Positions 1 to 9,034 of a stretch of 40,314 nt of DNA are shown in pieces (within the stretch, counting starts at the first letter, position 1; the number at the start of each line of letters is the position of its first letter). Made by a program: the position numbers and the translations under genes. Under the pieces are notes generated by a model that worked only from the letters and a program-made list of their open reading frames with translations, made no database searches and was not told the DNA's origin. This DNA comes from Cytophagales bacterium (GTDB lineage: Bacteria; Bacteroidota; Bacteroidia; Cytophagales; VRUD01): NCBI GenBank assembly GCA_019456305.1, contig VRUD01000037.1, positions 1 through 40,314 of the forward strand, in the 5' to 3' direction.

Positions 1-77
1 TCCTATGCTGATGAGTAAATTTATAATTTTTAGAAGTAATTTTATTAGTTTATAAATTTAATCGGACAACAGTGATT
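1..77. repeat. Left copy of 77-bp terminal inverted repeat
   Basis: Bases 1-77 are the exact reverse complement of bases 40238-40314, and the match stops at 78/40237. The inner edge on this side reads ATCGGACAACAGTGATT. The methyltransferase stop codon (76-78) overlaps the edge. The likely meaning is that both contig ends enter the same longer repeat, for example an insertion sequence present in both orientations. Exactly 77 bases is also a common de Bruijn k-mer size, so an assembly-graph cause is probable. Confidence 0.95.
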
Positions 78-936
78 AATTATATTTAATCTTGAACCAA
101 AATGATCCTCCATGCTTTTCTACTTTAGCCAAATTTTCATGCTCCCAAACAGGTTCAAGTATTTTATTTAATTTACTGTCTTGACTGATAAAATAATTAG
201 GTAATATAATTTCAAATTTTTCTTCATTGGCCAAAAGATAGCAGGCAAGTAAATATTGCTCGGAATAAAATCTATCTGCCATAAATTGAGGATAGTCATA
301 AGGCAAGTAAATATCATGCAGATGTACGATTACTCCTTTATTTAATTTTGGCAGCACTTCCAGAAAAAAAACCGTTACATCTGAATTTGGTAAAGCCCGG
401 TGTGAATTATCAATAAATAGAATATCGTTTTCTTGTAATTCATAAATAAATGAGAAATCAGTTTGTTCAAAGGGTTGCCGAATGGTTTTGTAGCACAACT
501 GATCAATTGAATTTCTTGGAAATGGGTCTACGGATATTATTCTTGTTTGGAGTTTATTGTCTTTGATTGATTTATAAGCAACTTTTGTTGAGGTTCCTGA
601 ACCAACTTCTACAAATAACTTTGGCTTAAAAAGGTGTATTAATCCATAAATACTTATAATATCCAATCCAGGCAAATAACCATTATTCCAGCATGGATTA
701 ATTTGATTTGTTTCTTTATCACAAGTTTTAATTGCAATAAACGTCTCTTTAAACTTTATAAAATGATTCAAGTAATTGGAATAGTGACTTCTATTTTTGG
801 TTACAATATTAAATAGTAAATCATGTGGTGGTTTCCCAAAACCATACCTAGGCACTAAATCAACTTTGTATTCGAGAAAAAGATTCTGAAACTTAGGAGA
901 TAAGAAGCGATAAATGTTTTTTATTTTTTCTTTCAT
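76..936 (-). CDS. Class I SAM-dependent methyltransferase (Methyltransf_24-like)
   Basis: This 286-residue protein looks like a cytoplasmic class I S-adenosylmethionine methyltransferase. Motif I is FVEVGSGTST (about 108-117), followed by the acidic end of strand 2 (SVDP, about 135-138), DILFIDNSH (about 171-179) and HLHDIYLPYDYP (about 205-216). The paired DNSH and HLHD motifs resemble the Methyltransf_24 family, which is often found in polysaccharide or surface-glycan loci. It is the last gene of a minus-strand run after the CotH and GT-C genes, 45 bp downstream of the latter. Its substrate cannot be read from the sequence; a glycan intermediate is an inference from context. The stop codon lies at the edge of the terminal repeat, but the protein looks complete. 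Confidence 0.8.
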   Translation of the reverse strand: MKEKIKNIYRFLSPKFQNLFLEYKVDLVPRYGFGKPPHDLLFNIVTKNRSHYSNYLNHFIKFKETFIAIKTCDKETNQINPCWNNGYLPGLDIISIYGLIHLFKPKLFVEVGSGTSTKVAYKSIKDNKLQTRIISVDPFPRNSIDQLCYKTIRQPFEQTDFSFIYELQENDILFIDNSHRALPNSDVTVFFLEVLPKLNKGVIVHLHDIYLPYDYPQFMADRFYSEQYLLACYLLANEEKFEIILPNYFISQDSKLNKILEPVWEHENLAKVEKHGGSFWFKIKYN

Positions 937-981
937 TTTAAAAAAGGCTATTGTAATTAATGCTATTTGTTTATTATATGA

Positions 982-3303
982 TTAATTTTTGGAGATTAAA
1001 TAATTATCCATCACAAATGACCCATTTTTATCAATGTGATTGAAGACATGCACATCAAGTGGTTTTATTAAAAATTCATCAACCAGAATATGATCCCATA
1101 TTATTAAAAATTTTATTCGATTGTTTTTGTTATATAAAGTGAAGATATGATCTACCCTTACCCAATTCTTATATATTTCTGTGGAAAATTTTGGATTTAT
1201 ATCAACTTGTTCAATAATTTGATTATCTTGATTGTATTGAAAGTATTTCAATAAAGGAAATGCTGAAAATTGATTATCTGCATAAAACCATAAAGATGCG
1301 TTGAGGGTCATTGGGTCAAATTTACCCAATTGCTTCTCCTTATTTAATGGGATAGTCTGATTATAAATTTCTATCTCACCATTTTCCTTATAAAGCGCTC
1401 CGCTGCCAAATAAAGTATGATCAGCTTGTTTATCATCATAGTTTCTGATAATAATGGACTTTGTTTGCTGCAAACTCAAATAATTTTTACTTTTATAAAG
1501 AGAGTCTTTACAATTTTTAAAAAATAATCTGGTTTCAGCAAGTTTATCCTTGAAAGCGCCTAAAGGTAGCTTATATATGTTGACAATATCATTTTTATAA
1601 ATAAATTGGGAATTGCTAACCAGTTTATTTTCGGCTATATTTAACGTTTCATTTGTGGTGATGAGTAACAGGGGTTTATCACTTTTATAATCTTTTAAGA
1701 TGTCTTTTTTAATTAGATCACTGCTAATCAGTTGAGCTTGCTTTAAGCTTTGAGAGATCGATGTTCTGGACATAAATCCACTTACCATGGGCAAACCTGT
1801 ATTATAAGACGCTTTACATGCCTCAAACAAAGAACCCCCGCCTCTTTCAATATACAACTTTTCCGAGCCCATTTGAAAGTATGGCAGCGCCAGTATTGCC
1901 TGAAAATCATCAGGAAAATATCCTGTTTCTTTTAACCATGATGTATAATTATCATGCTTAGTTATAAAGCCACCGGCAGTTTTATATTGAATAATAAAGT
2001 CTCGTTTAACCTTTACGTTGATATATGCTTCCATCGACCATATGATTAACAACAACGAAATAATAGTGATGGCAAGACCTTTTAAACGTTTTATGACCAA
2101 AAATCTAAAAATCAAATAAAAATAAAAAGCGCTATAAACAGTAAAAACATAATAAAATATCCAGGAGAGTCGCCCTATACCCCTAAATTGTTTTATAACA
2201 GGAATGGAGTAATAGAATTCTTGTAAACCAAGTTTAAAAGGATATGCCATTGAAATGAGTAATATTAAGACTGATGCCCATAAGGTAGTTGACAAGGTAG
2301 CTGGCAGTACTGGCTTAAATATTTTATAATACTTTTTCGTTCTTATATATTTTATGATCTTTACAATTGAAAAAATAAGTGCTAACAAGCCTGCAAAACC
2401 CACATAGGCATATCCTTCCCACTGTGCTTTACTAACTTTTATAAAAGTATTCCAAACATCTAGAAAAGGACTATATACAGGTAAAAATACACTTTCAAAA
2501 GAGGCTATATAATGAAAAAAGCCATAAGGAACAACAATTCTATCATTGACGGGATCTGTTAAAAAGAAATAAATTCTTATTATTATAAAAGGAATAGCAG
2601 CAGAAATAATCCCTAAAATAATATACTTATAGCTAAGTTTATCTGTTTTATAATTTTGCAGGAAATAAACAAGTAGATAGATGATTATAAAAATACCACC
2701 AATCAGTGCATAATACATGGTAATAAAACTGAACAATGTGATAGTAAGTGATAACGACATTCCCCATAATATTGGTTTTTTTGAGTGAAAAAATTTGATT
2801 AACAGATACCAGATCAAAGGTACATACAACATATATGATAACCCATAATGACCGGAAAATCTGCTAAACTGGGGGGATAAAAATCCAATGATGATAGAGA
2901 CGATAAAAGCATACCACGTAGGTAAAAAATGGTATTTTAATATTTTAAATAATAATAATATACAGGGAAGAATAGAAAAAATAATGAAAGAATTGAATAT
3001 GCCTATAGTATAGTCAGAAATATTGAAAACATTTTTTTCTATCCAATTAAGTATAAAAGACAGAATAGGCTGTGTAGCGGCAAAAACCACATTCTCACCG
3101 TAAGGGTAATTCATCCCGGTAAAATGAGTGCCGCTATCATATTTAATATAATAAGCAGCAGTGTAATAATTCTTAATTCCATCTCCACCCACGTCAAATA
3201 GATATGAATTGGGGTGTATAACAATGTCTTTAAATAAAATCAGGATAAGAAACAGGGTTATTACTGTTAAAAGTATAAGAGGTTTTTTATCTGATACATT
3301 CAT
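982..3303 (-). CDS. GT-C-like polytopic membrane protein (YfhO-like)
   Basis: This 773-residue integral membrane protein has roughly a dozen hydrophobic segments in the first 440 residues and then a soluble C-terminal region of about 330 residues, probably periplasmic. The first extracytoplasmic loop carries D41-G-I-K-N-Y and MNYPYGE (about 64-70). Acidic residues in this loop are typical of GT-C glycosyltransferases, which use polyprenyl-phosphate sugars. The protein at 9035-10909 has the same two motifs at the same positions, so the two are paralogues. It lies 28 bp downstream of the CotH gene and probably shares its transcript. Transfer of a sugar to a surface polymer is an inference. A YfhO-like membrane protein of other function is the alternative. 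Confidence 0.65.
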   Translation of the reverse strand: MNVSDKKPLILLTVITLFLILILFKDIVIHPNSYLFDVGGDGIKNYYTAAYYIKYDSGTHFTGMNYPYGENVVFAATQPILSFILNWIEKNVFNISDYTIGIFNSFIIFSILPCILLLFKILKYHFLPTWYAFIVSIIIGFLSPQFSRFSGHYGLSYMLYVPLIWYLLIKFFHSKKPILWGMSLSLTITLFSFITMYYALIGGIFIIIYLLVYFLQNYKTDKLSYKYIILGIISAAIPFIIIRIYFFLTDPVNDRIVVPYGFFHYIASFESVFLPVYSPFLDVWNTFIKVSKAQWEGYAYVGFAGLLALIFSIVKIIKYIRTKKYYKIFKPVLPATLSTTLWASVLILLISMAYPFKLGLQEFYYSIPVIKQFRGIGRLSWIFYYVFTVYSAFYFYLIFRFLVIKRLKGLAITIISLLLIIWSMEAYINVKVKRDFIIQYKTAGGFITKHDNYTSWLKETGYFPDDFQAILALPYFQMGSEKLYIERGGGSLFEACKASYNTGLPMVSGFMSRTSISQSLKQAQLISSDLIKKDILKDYKSDKPLLLITTNETLNIAENKLVSNSQFIYKNDIVNIYKLPLGAFKDKLAETRLFFKNCKDSLYKSKNYLSLQQTKSIIIRNYDDKQADHTLFGSGALYKENGEIEIYNQTIPLNKEKQLGKFDPMTLNASLWFYADNQFSAFPLLKYFQYNQDNQIIEQVDINPKFSTEIYKNWVRVDHIFTLYNKNNRIKFLIIWDHILVDEFLIKPLDVHVFNHIDKNGSFVMDNYLISKN

Positions 3304-3331
3304 GGAAATTTAATTTATTAATCGAGTCAGG

Positions 3332-6292
3332 CTATTTATTCCCGGTAATTACTCTATCATCAATTTTTAATACGGAACCTTGCTCTATCGAATATAAACG
3401 TTTTATCCCCCTATACTTAAAATTATTAACAATAATCCTGGCACCACCATATTCAGGGTTTTGCTGATAAGCTACTAAACCCTGTTCACAGTCTGTTAAT
3501 TCAATATAATTAATATCAACTTCTGATAGATCTCTGGAAGAAATTGCGATTTTAGAATTTTTGATTGTTATATCAATCATTGCAACTTTAGCCTCCATAA
3601 CTGCGTTAACAGCATTTCCTTTTGTTTTTGTTATGTGACAGTTTTTGACCTGAACTACAGAACCTGAAAATTCAAAAGCATCTTTACCAATAACCTGAAA
3701 AAAAACATTTGTAATTTTTCCTTTGCAAAAATCTGCATCAAATGCATCACCGGTACAATTTGTGAAAACTGTATTTGAAATAGTGAAATTTGAACGAATG
3801 ATATTCAGGGCATCTTCAGCATGAATATCACTGATTTTGCAATCAGTTATTTCAACATCAGATTCATAAAAAGTAACAGCGCCGTCAAGTTTCCAGCCTC
3901 TGTAATTTAAGGCATTGATATTGTTAAAAATTACATGTTTTACAAAAGATTTTTTATCAGCCTGTAAAACAGTAAACCCTCCGTATGTACCATCACTTGA
4001 ACCAATTACAATAGGCTCTTCTTCATTTCCATACATATAAACAGGAGATTTTGATATAAACTTAGAATAATTTATAAAATCCAAATTACATCCTGCTAAA
4101 AACTTGACAGAATAATGTTCAGGAATGATTACGTTTTTTTCAACTTTATAATTACCAGGATAAAAAATAACCGTAGAGTCTTTAACCCGATAAATTTTAT
4201 TGCTTTTTAAACTCATTGTTTTAATAGAATGTAATAATTCCTGGGCAGATGTTGAAGGAATAGGTGCCGGCCATGGATTGATATTTACTGTATAGATAGA
4301 ATCTAATCCTAAAACTTTATAAAATATCGTATTTCCACTTCCATTGATGTGCTGATCATAGAATTCAATAGGATTGTTCCTGTTATATGCAGGTAAGATT
4401 ATTTTTTTACTAAAATAGCTGGTAATCATATTATTACCGCCAATCCCCATTAATTCGATTGGCAAAGCGTGCGTACTTCCAATACATAATATCAATTTAT
4501 ACTTATTAGAATTTTGCAAATATACTTTCAAAGCTAGTTTTTCATATGGGATCAAATGATTTCTGATATTTGCGGCATTATTATAAAGAAAATTTTTATC
4601 ATACTTGTAATCTATAAATTCGGTTTGTAGCAAAAGTTCCCGTTTTATTAGATCCATTTCAATGTTAGAAAAAAAGTCATGCAGATACTCTTCGTTAGAA
4701 TATTTTTCAAGATAAGATATATATTTTTCAACAAACAGATAATCATGGAATATATTTATTAATATATTGCCAGCCTTCCAATCTCCAAATTTGTTGATCG
4801 CATAACCTATAAAAGGTCTGTGAATCCAGTCAAAAACACCCTCTGCCGAATAACCATCGAATCCTATTGGTTCTAATTTTTCTGTCACCGGATTAAAATA
4901 CATTCGTTGATTATGCCATATTATTGCATGAAAAGCTTTTGTTATATCTAAAATAGCATAATATCTTGCTAATTTGTCAATATCAAATATTTCTGAAGTT
5001 GTTTTTATTCCATATTTATACTGAAACATGAGGTTCTGAGCCTTCTTAAATTCATTTAATAATTTTTCAGATTTTATAACATTTTTTATTGAAAATGGTT
5101 TAATTTCTGAACCTTCAAAAGAGGCAATACCGGAATTGTTCCTATAATCTCTTACCCGGGTATCCCACAATCCACCTTCATCAAATTTAATAATTACACT
5201 TTCTTTCCTTCGTTGTCTTTGTAATAACTGGTTGGTAAAGTGTTCTTCATAAGCATATATGCCTAGATCCTTATTGTTAAGGTGTAATACTATAAAATCG
5301 TAGGTAGGTGTTAGAATATCTTCATATTCTAATAATTTATGAAAAACCCATTCGTCAATAAAGTGTCTTGTAAGTGGATTTTGGACAGAAAATTCCTTCA
5401 TTCTGTTCCATGCATAATTCTTTTTTGTTTTGATCCTGAATGACCATTTATTTTCTTTTAAATGATCAAGCCAATCTCCTTTTAATCGGGCAAAAGCAAG
5501 TATTTCATTATCATTATTATCTATTAATTTTACTTTAACAAAATCATCATTGTTTGTTACAAGAATTCCCTTCTTAAATGCCTCATGCCGTTTTGCTTTT
5601 AATTTATTTAATCCTTTGTCATCTATTTTAAGGGTCAAAATTTTAATTTCCCCAAAGCCTGATAGATTATTTGAAAATTCAGCCATTTTTGATAATTTAA
5701 TTATTTTTAAATCATCAAAATATGCCGGCCTATTATCAGGATTCCATACATAAAATTTTAATTCTTTATTATGTATGTTTCTGGGGATTATTACTTTGAT
5801 TTTTAGCAGTTCCCATCCTTCAAAGTTCTTCTTAATAGCTGTTTTATCCTGATGCCAGAGATTCCAATTACCTTGTGCTACAATTGTGCCAACATGATAC
5901 TCACTATATTTCCACACGCTTGCTTCATAAATCTCACCTTCATTTACATTTGATATTAAATAACCTAATGCAAATTGGTCTTCTTTATAAACTTTAGCTG
6001 AATATTTTCCTGATAATGCTTTTTCATCTGATTGAGTTTGTCCATTATAAAAAATATTATTTTTATTTTTGAAAAATTTTTTATTTTTTTTAACAATAAT
6101 ATTTTCTGCATCGCATAATACTTCGGTAAAATCAGTGCTCGCTCTAATTTTATTAAATAAAATCATCAAACTATAGGATGCGGCTGTTACGCCCAAAATC
6201 AGACCTGCTGTTATTAACCCTATTTTTTTATATTTGTGTTTTGATTTGGGTTTTCTTTTGGAAATGATCATAATTTTTGGATTTGGATGCAA
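3332..6292 (-). CDS. Membrane-anchored CotH-kinase family protein with C-terminal beta-helix
   Basis: This 986-residue protein begins with a basic stretch and one membrane segment (about 24-46), so most of it should lie outside the cytoplasmic membrane. Residues about 65-205 look like a jelly-roll carbohydrate-binding domain (WNLWHQD, FYVWNPDNRPAYFDDLKI). The CotH-type kinase core runs from about 215 to 640 and includes LKGDWLDHL (about 270), IIWHNQRMYFNP and PIGFDGY (about 478); that Asp is in the position of the DFG-like metal-binding Asp. Residues about 740-970 repeat short beta-strand units typical of a right-handed parallel beta-helix. CotH proteins are atypical kinases that phosphorylate secreted proteins. 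Met8 (position 6271) is an alternative start. The upstream gap to the divergent PLD gene is only 37 bp. Confidence 0.8.
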   Translation of the reverse strand: MHPNPKIMIISKRKPKSKHKYKKIGLITAGLILGVTAASYSLMILFNKIRASTDFTEVLCDAENIIVKKNKKFFKNKNNIFYNGQTQSDEKALSGKYSAKVYKEDQFALGYLISNVNEGEIYEASVWKYSEYHVGTIVAQGNWNLWHQDKTAIKKNFEGWELLKIKVIIPRNIHNKELKFYVWNPDNRPAYFDDLKIIKLSKMAEFSNNLSGFGEIKILTLKIDDKGLNKLKAKRHEAFKKGILVTNNDDFVKVKLIDNNDNEILAFARLKGDWLDHLKENKWSFRIKTKKNYAWNRMKEFSVQNPLTRHFIDEWVFHKLLEYEDILTPTYDFIVLHLNNKDLGIYAYEEHFTNQLLQRQRRKESVIIKFDEGGLWDTRVRDYRNNSGIASFEGSEIKPFSIKNVIKSEKLLNEFKKAQNLMFQYKYGIKTTSEIFDIDKLARYYAILDITKAFHAIIWHNQRMYFNPVTEKLEPIGFDGYSAEGVFDWIHRPFIGYAINKFGDWKAGNILINIFHDYLFVEKYISYLEKYSNEEYLHDFFSNIEMDLIKRELLLQTEFIDYKYDKNFLYNNAANIRNHLIPYEKLALKVYLQNSNKYKLILCIGSTHALPIELMGIGGNNMITSYFSKKIILPAYNRNNPIEFYDQHINGSGNTIFYKVLGLDSIYTVNINPWPAPIPSTSAQELLHSIKTMSLKSNKIYRVKDSTVIFYPGNYKVEKNVIIPEHYSVKFLAGCNLDFINYSKFISKSPVYMYGNEEEPIVIGSSDGTYGGFTVLQADKKSFVKHVIFNNINALNYRGWKLDGAVTFYESDVEITDCKISDIHAEDALNIIRSNFTISNTVFTNCTGDAFDADFCKGKITNVFFQVIGKDAFEFSGSVVQVKNCHITKTKGNAVNAVMEAKVAMIDITIKNSKIAISSRDLSEVDINYIELTDCEQGLVAYQQNPEYGGARIIVNNFKYRGIKRLYSIEQGSVLKIDDRVITGNK

Positions 6293-6329
6293 TTTAGTGT
6301 TTTTTAACCAATTTTAAAGAATATTAGAA

Positions 6330-9008
6330 ATGCGAAAAAATAAATCCCACAAAGCCCGAATGGGTTGTATAATTTTTATATTAATTGTATTTATGGCTTG
6401 TTCAGATGAAAATAAGGAAATTCAAATAATTTATAGTATCGAACAAACCAATATTATAACCAGCGGATTTGATATTAAATGGAAGACTGCGTTCAAAGGC
6501 ACTTCCAATTTAAAATACGGGATAACAAGATCATTAGAACTTGGTGAAATTAACCAGGAAAGAAAAACAAAATTACATTCAATATCTCTCAGTGGTTTGA
6601 AACAAGCAGAATTTTATTACGTCCAGGCCTATTCAGTATATGGATATGACACTGCTTTTTCAAATATAGGTTTGTATAGTACAGCTTCAAATTCCACTGG
6701 TAAAATTCGAATCTATTTCAATAAACCAGTAGATAATTCTATTTCTACAGGAGTAGATGCCGTTTATCTAGATCATACCTTTGCCGATACAATAATGGCG
6801 TACATAGATAAAGCAAAATCTACGCTGGACGTTTGTATGTTTGTCAGTGAAGTTGAATCAATTGTACAGTCTATCAATAGAGCATATGTTCGTGGAGTTA
6901 CGGTAAGATTTATTACGAGTGGTGATGGTCAAACAAATACTGCATTAAAGCATCTTAATGACAAAATACCACTTCTGAAGGGTAGTCCTAAGCAGTCAAT
7001 GCATAATAAATTTTTTATCATTGATGCTAAATCTACAAGTCATGCCTGGGTAATAACCAGTTCAGCAAATAACACTGAGCGTGGCTTAAATGACTGGCCA
7101 AATAATATGGTATTAATTCAGGATGAGGCCTTGGCAAAAGCCTATACTTGGGAATTTGAAGAAATGTGGGGTGGATCAGGAACTATGCCAGATAGTTCAA
7201 ATGCAAAATTTGGAGCTCAAAAAACAGATAATACACCTCATAGATTTATTATAGATGGTAAATTAATTGAGCTCTACTTTTCTCCCTCTGATTTTACAAA
7301 TTCGGCAATAGTGAATGCAATAAAAACTTCTGATTGTGACCTGGAATTTGCGTTAGCTATTTTCCAGGTACATAAAATAGCTGTTGAAGTAAAGAATGCA
7401 CATAAAAGAGGTGTAAATGTTAGAGGAATAATCGAATTAATAAAATCTACCAGCAGTGAATATCATTATCTACGCAATAATGGGGCTAATGTCTTAGAAC
7501 ACACTTTACCAGAAACCATGCATCAAAAATATGTTATAATAGATGCAACGCTGCCTGATTCTGATCCAATGGTAATTACTGGCTCTTACAATTGGTATCC
7601 AGTCAATACAGCAAATATTGATGATAACACACTGATTATTCATGATGCGTTTATAGCCAATATCTATTTACAAGAATTCTCAGCCCGATTTAAAGAGCTC
7701 CCTGAATACTTTAAAATCAGAGATATTGAACAAACTAAAATTAAAACTACGGGATTTGATATTAAATGGACAACTAATTTCAATAGCACGTCCAATATAA
7801 AATATGGTTTAACAAGATCATTAGAACTTGGTGAGATCAAATCCATAGAGCAAACCACATCACACACTGTCTCACTTAATAGTTTAGCGTCTGCAGAATT
7901 TTATTATATTCAAGTCTATTCAGTGTATGGAGATGATACCATTTTTTCAAAAGTAGGTTTGTATAGTACAGCTTCAAATTCCACTGGTAAAATTCGAATC
8001 TATTTCAATAAACCAGTAGATAATTCTATTTCTACAGGAGTAGATGCCGTTTATCTAGATCATACCTTTGCCGATACAATAATGGCGTACATAGATAAAG
8101 CAAAATCTACGCTGGACGTTTGTATGTTTGTCAGTGAAGTTGAATCAATTGTACAGTCTATCAATAGAGCATATGTTCGTGGAGTTACGGTAAGATTTAT
8201 TACGAGTGGTGATGGTCAAACAAATACTGCATTAAAGCATCTTAATGACAAAATACCACTTCTGAAGGGTAGTCCTAAGCAGTCAATGCATAATAAATTT
8301 TTTATCATTGATGCTAAATCTACAAATAATGCCTGGGTAATAACCAGTTCAGCAAATAACACTGATCGTGGCTTAAATGACTGGCCAAATAATATGGTAT
8401 TAATTCAGGATAAGGCTCTGGCAAAAGCCTATACTTGGGAATTTGAAGAAATGTGGGGTGGATCAGGAACTATACCAGATAGTTCAAATGCAAAGTTCGG
8501 AGCTCAAAAAACAGATAATACGCCTCATAAATTTATTGTTAATAATAAACTGGTAGAGCTATATTTTAATCCTTCAGATAGAACAAATAGAGCAATTATT
8601 AAGACAATATACACAGCAAATCAAGATCTTGAATTTGCTATGGCACAGTTTTGGGGGCATGATCTTGGTACAGCTATCAAGAATGTGCATAATAACGATG
8701 TGAATGTTAAAGGAATAGTGGATGTAGTAAAATATTCTACCAGCGAAGATCATTATCTACGTAATCTTGGAATTAATATTTTAAGCCACACTTTGCCTGC
8801 AGTTATGCATCACAAATATGCAATTATTGATGCAAATGCTCCTGATTCAGACCCAATTGTAATAACAGGATCATATAATTGGCATTTGAATAATATAAAA
8901 ATTGATGATAACACCCTTATTATTCATGATCCTTCCATTGCAAATATTTATTTACAAGAATTTACTGCCAGATATAATGATGTGTTAAAATATAATTTTA
9001 CCCATTAG
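6330..9008 (+). CDS. Surface lipoprotein with two tandem phospholipase-D domains
   Basis: The 892-residue product starts with a lipoprotein signal peptide (FMAC, Cys24) followed by SDENKE, an acidic tail like the Bacteroidota surface-export signal. It is a tandem duplication of about 429 residues. Each half has a fibronectin-III-like domain (about 35-125 and 460-555) and then a two-lobed PLD domain. Four HxKx4D motifs are visible, at His225, His398, His654 and His827. The second and fourth are followed by GSYNW, while the first and third have SSAN in place of the usual GSxN. Such enzymes hydrolyse or transfer phosphodiesters, including phospholipids, nucleic acids and teichoic-type polymers; the substrate here is unknown. 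It is the only plus-strand gene among minus-strand neighbours. Confidence 0.85.
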   Translation: MRKNKSHKARMGCIIFILIVFMACSDENKEIQIIYSIEQTNIITSGFDIKWKTAFKGTSNLKYGITRSLELGEINQERKTKLHSISLSGLKQAEFYYVQAYSVYGYDTAFSNIGLYSTASNSTGKIRIYFNKPVDNSISTGVDAVYLDHTFADTIMAYIDKAKSTLDVCMFVSEVESIVQSINRAYVRGVTVRFITSGDGQTNTALKHLNDKIPLLKGSPKQSMHNKFFIIDAKSTSHAWVITSSANNTERGLNDWPNNMVLIQDEALAKAYTWEFEEMWGGSGTMPDSSNAKFGAQKTDNTPHRFIIDGKLIELYFSPSDFTNSAIVNAIKTSDCDLEFALAIFQVHKIAVEVKNAHKRGVNVRGIIELIKSTSSEYHYLRNNGANVLEHTLPETMHQKYVIIDATLPDSDPMVITGSYNWYPVNTANIDDNTLIIHDAFIANIYLQEFSARFKELPEYFKIRDIEQTKIKTTGFDIKWTTNFNSTSNIKYGLTRSLELGEIKSIEQTTSHTVSLNSLASAEFYYIQVYSVYGDDTIFSKVGLYSTASNSTGKIRIYFNKPVDNSISTGVDAVYLDHTFADTIMAYIDKAKSTLDVCMFVSEVESIVQSINRAYVRGVTVRFITSGDGQTNTALKHLNDKIPLLKGSPKQSMHNKFFIIDAKSTNNAWVITSSANNTDRGLNDWPNNMVLIQDKALAKAYTWEFEEMWGGSGTIPDSSNAKFGAQKTDNTPHKFIVNNKLVELYFNPSDRTNRAIIKTIYTANQDLEFAMAQFWGHDLGTAIKNVHNNDVNVKGIVDVVKYSTSEDHYLRNLGINILSHTLPAVMHHKYAIIDANAPDSDPIVITGSYNWHLNNIKIDDNTLIIHDPSIANIYLQEFTARYNDVLKYNFTH
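6667..7038 (+). repeat. 372-bp exact direct repeat, copy 1
   Basis: This segment inside the PLD lipoprotein gene appears identical, base for base, to 7954-8325 (offset 1287 bp, or 429 codons). It covers the end of the first Fn3-like domain and the first HKD lobe. Sequence outside it in the two halves is clearly more diverged. Confidence 0.9.
7954..8325 (+). repeat. 372-bp exact direct repeat, copy 2
   Basis: Second copy of the 372-bp block at 6667-7038. High similarity continues for about another 200 bp with a few substitutions, then falls off. The gradient points to recent homogenisation of part of an older duplication. Confidence 0.9.
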
Positions 9009-9034
9009 TTAAATAAAATATTTTAATAAGGGAT

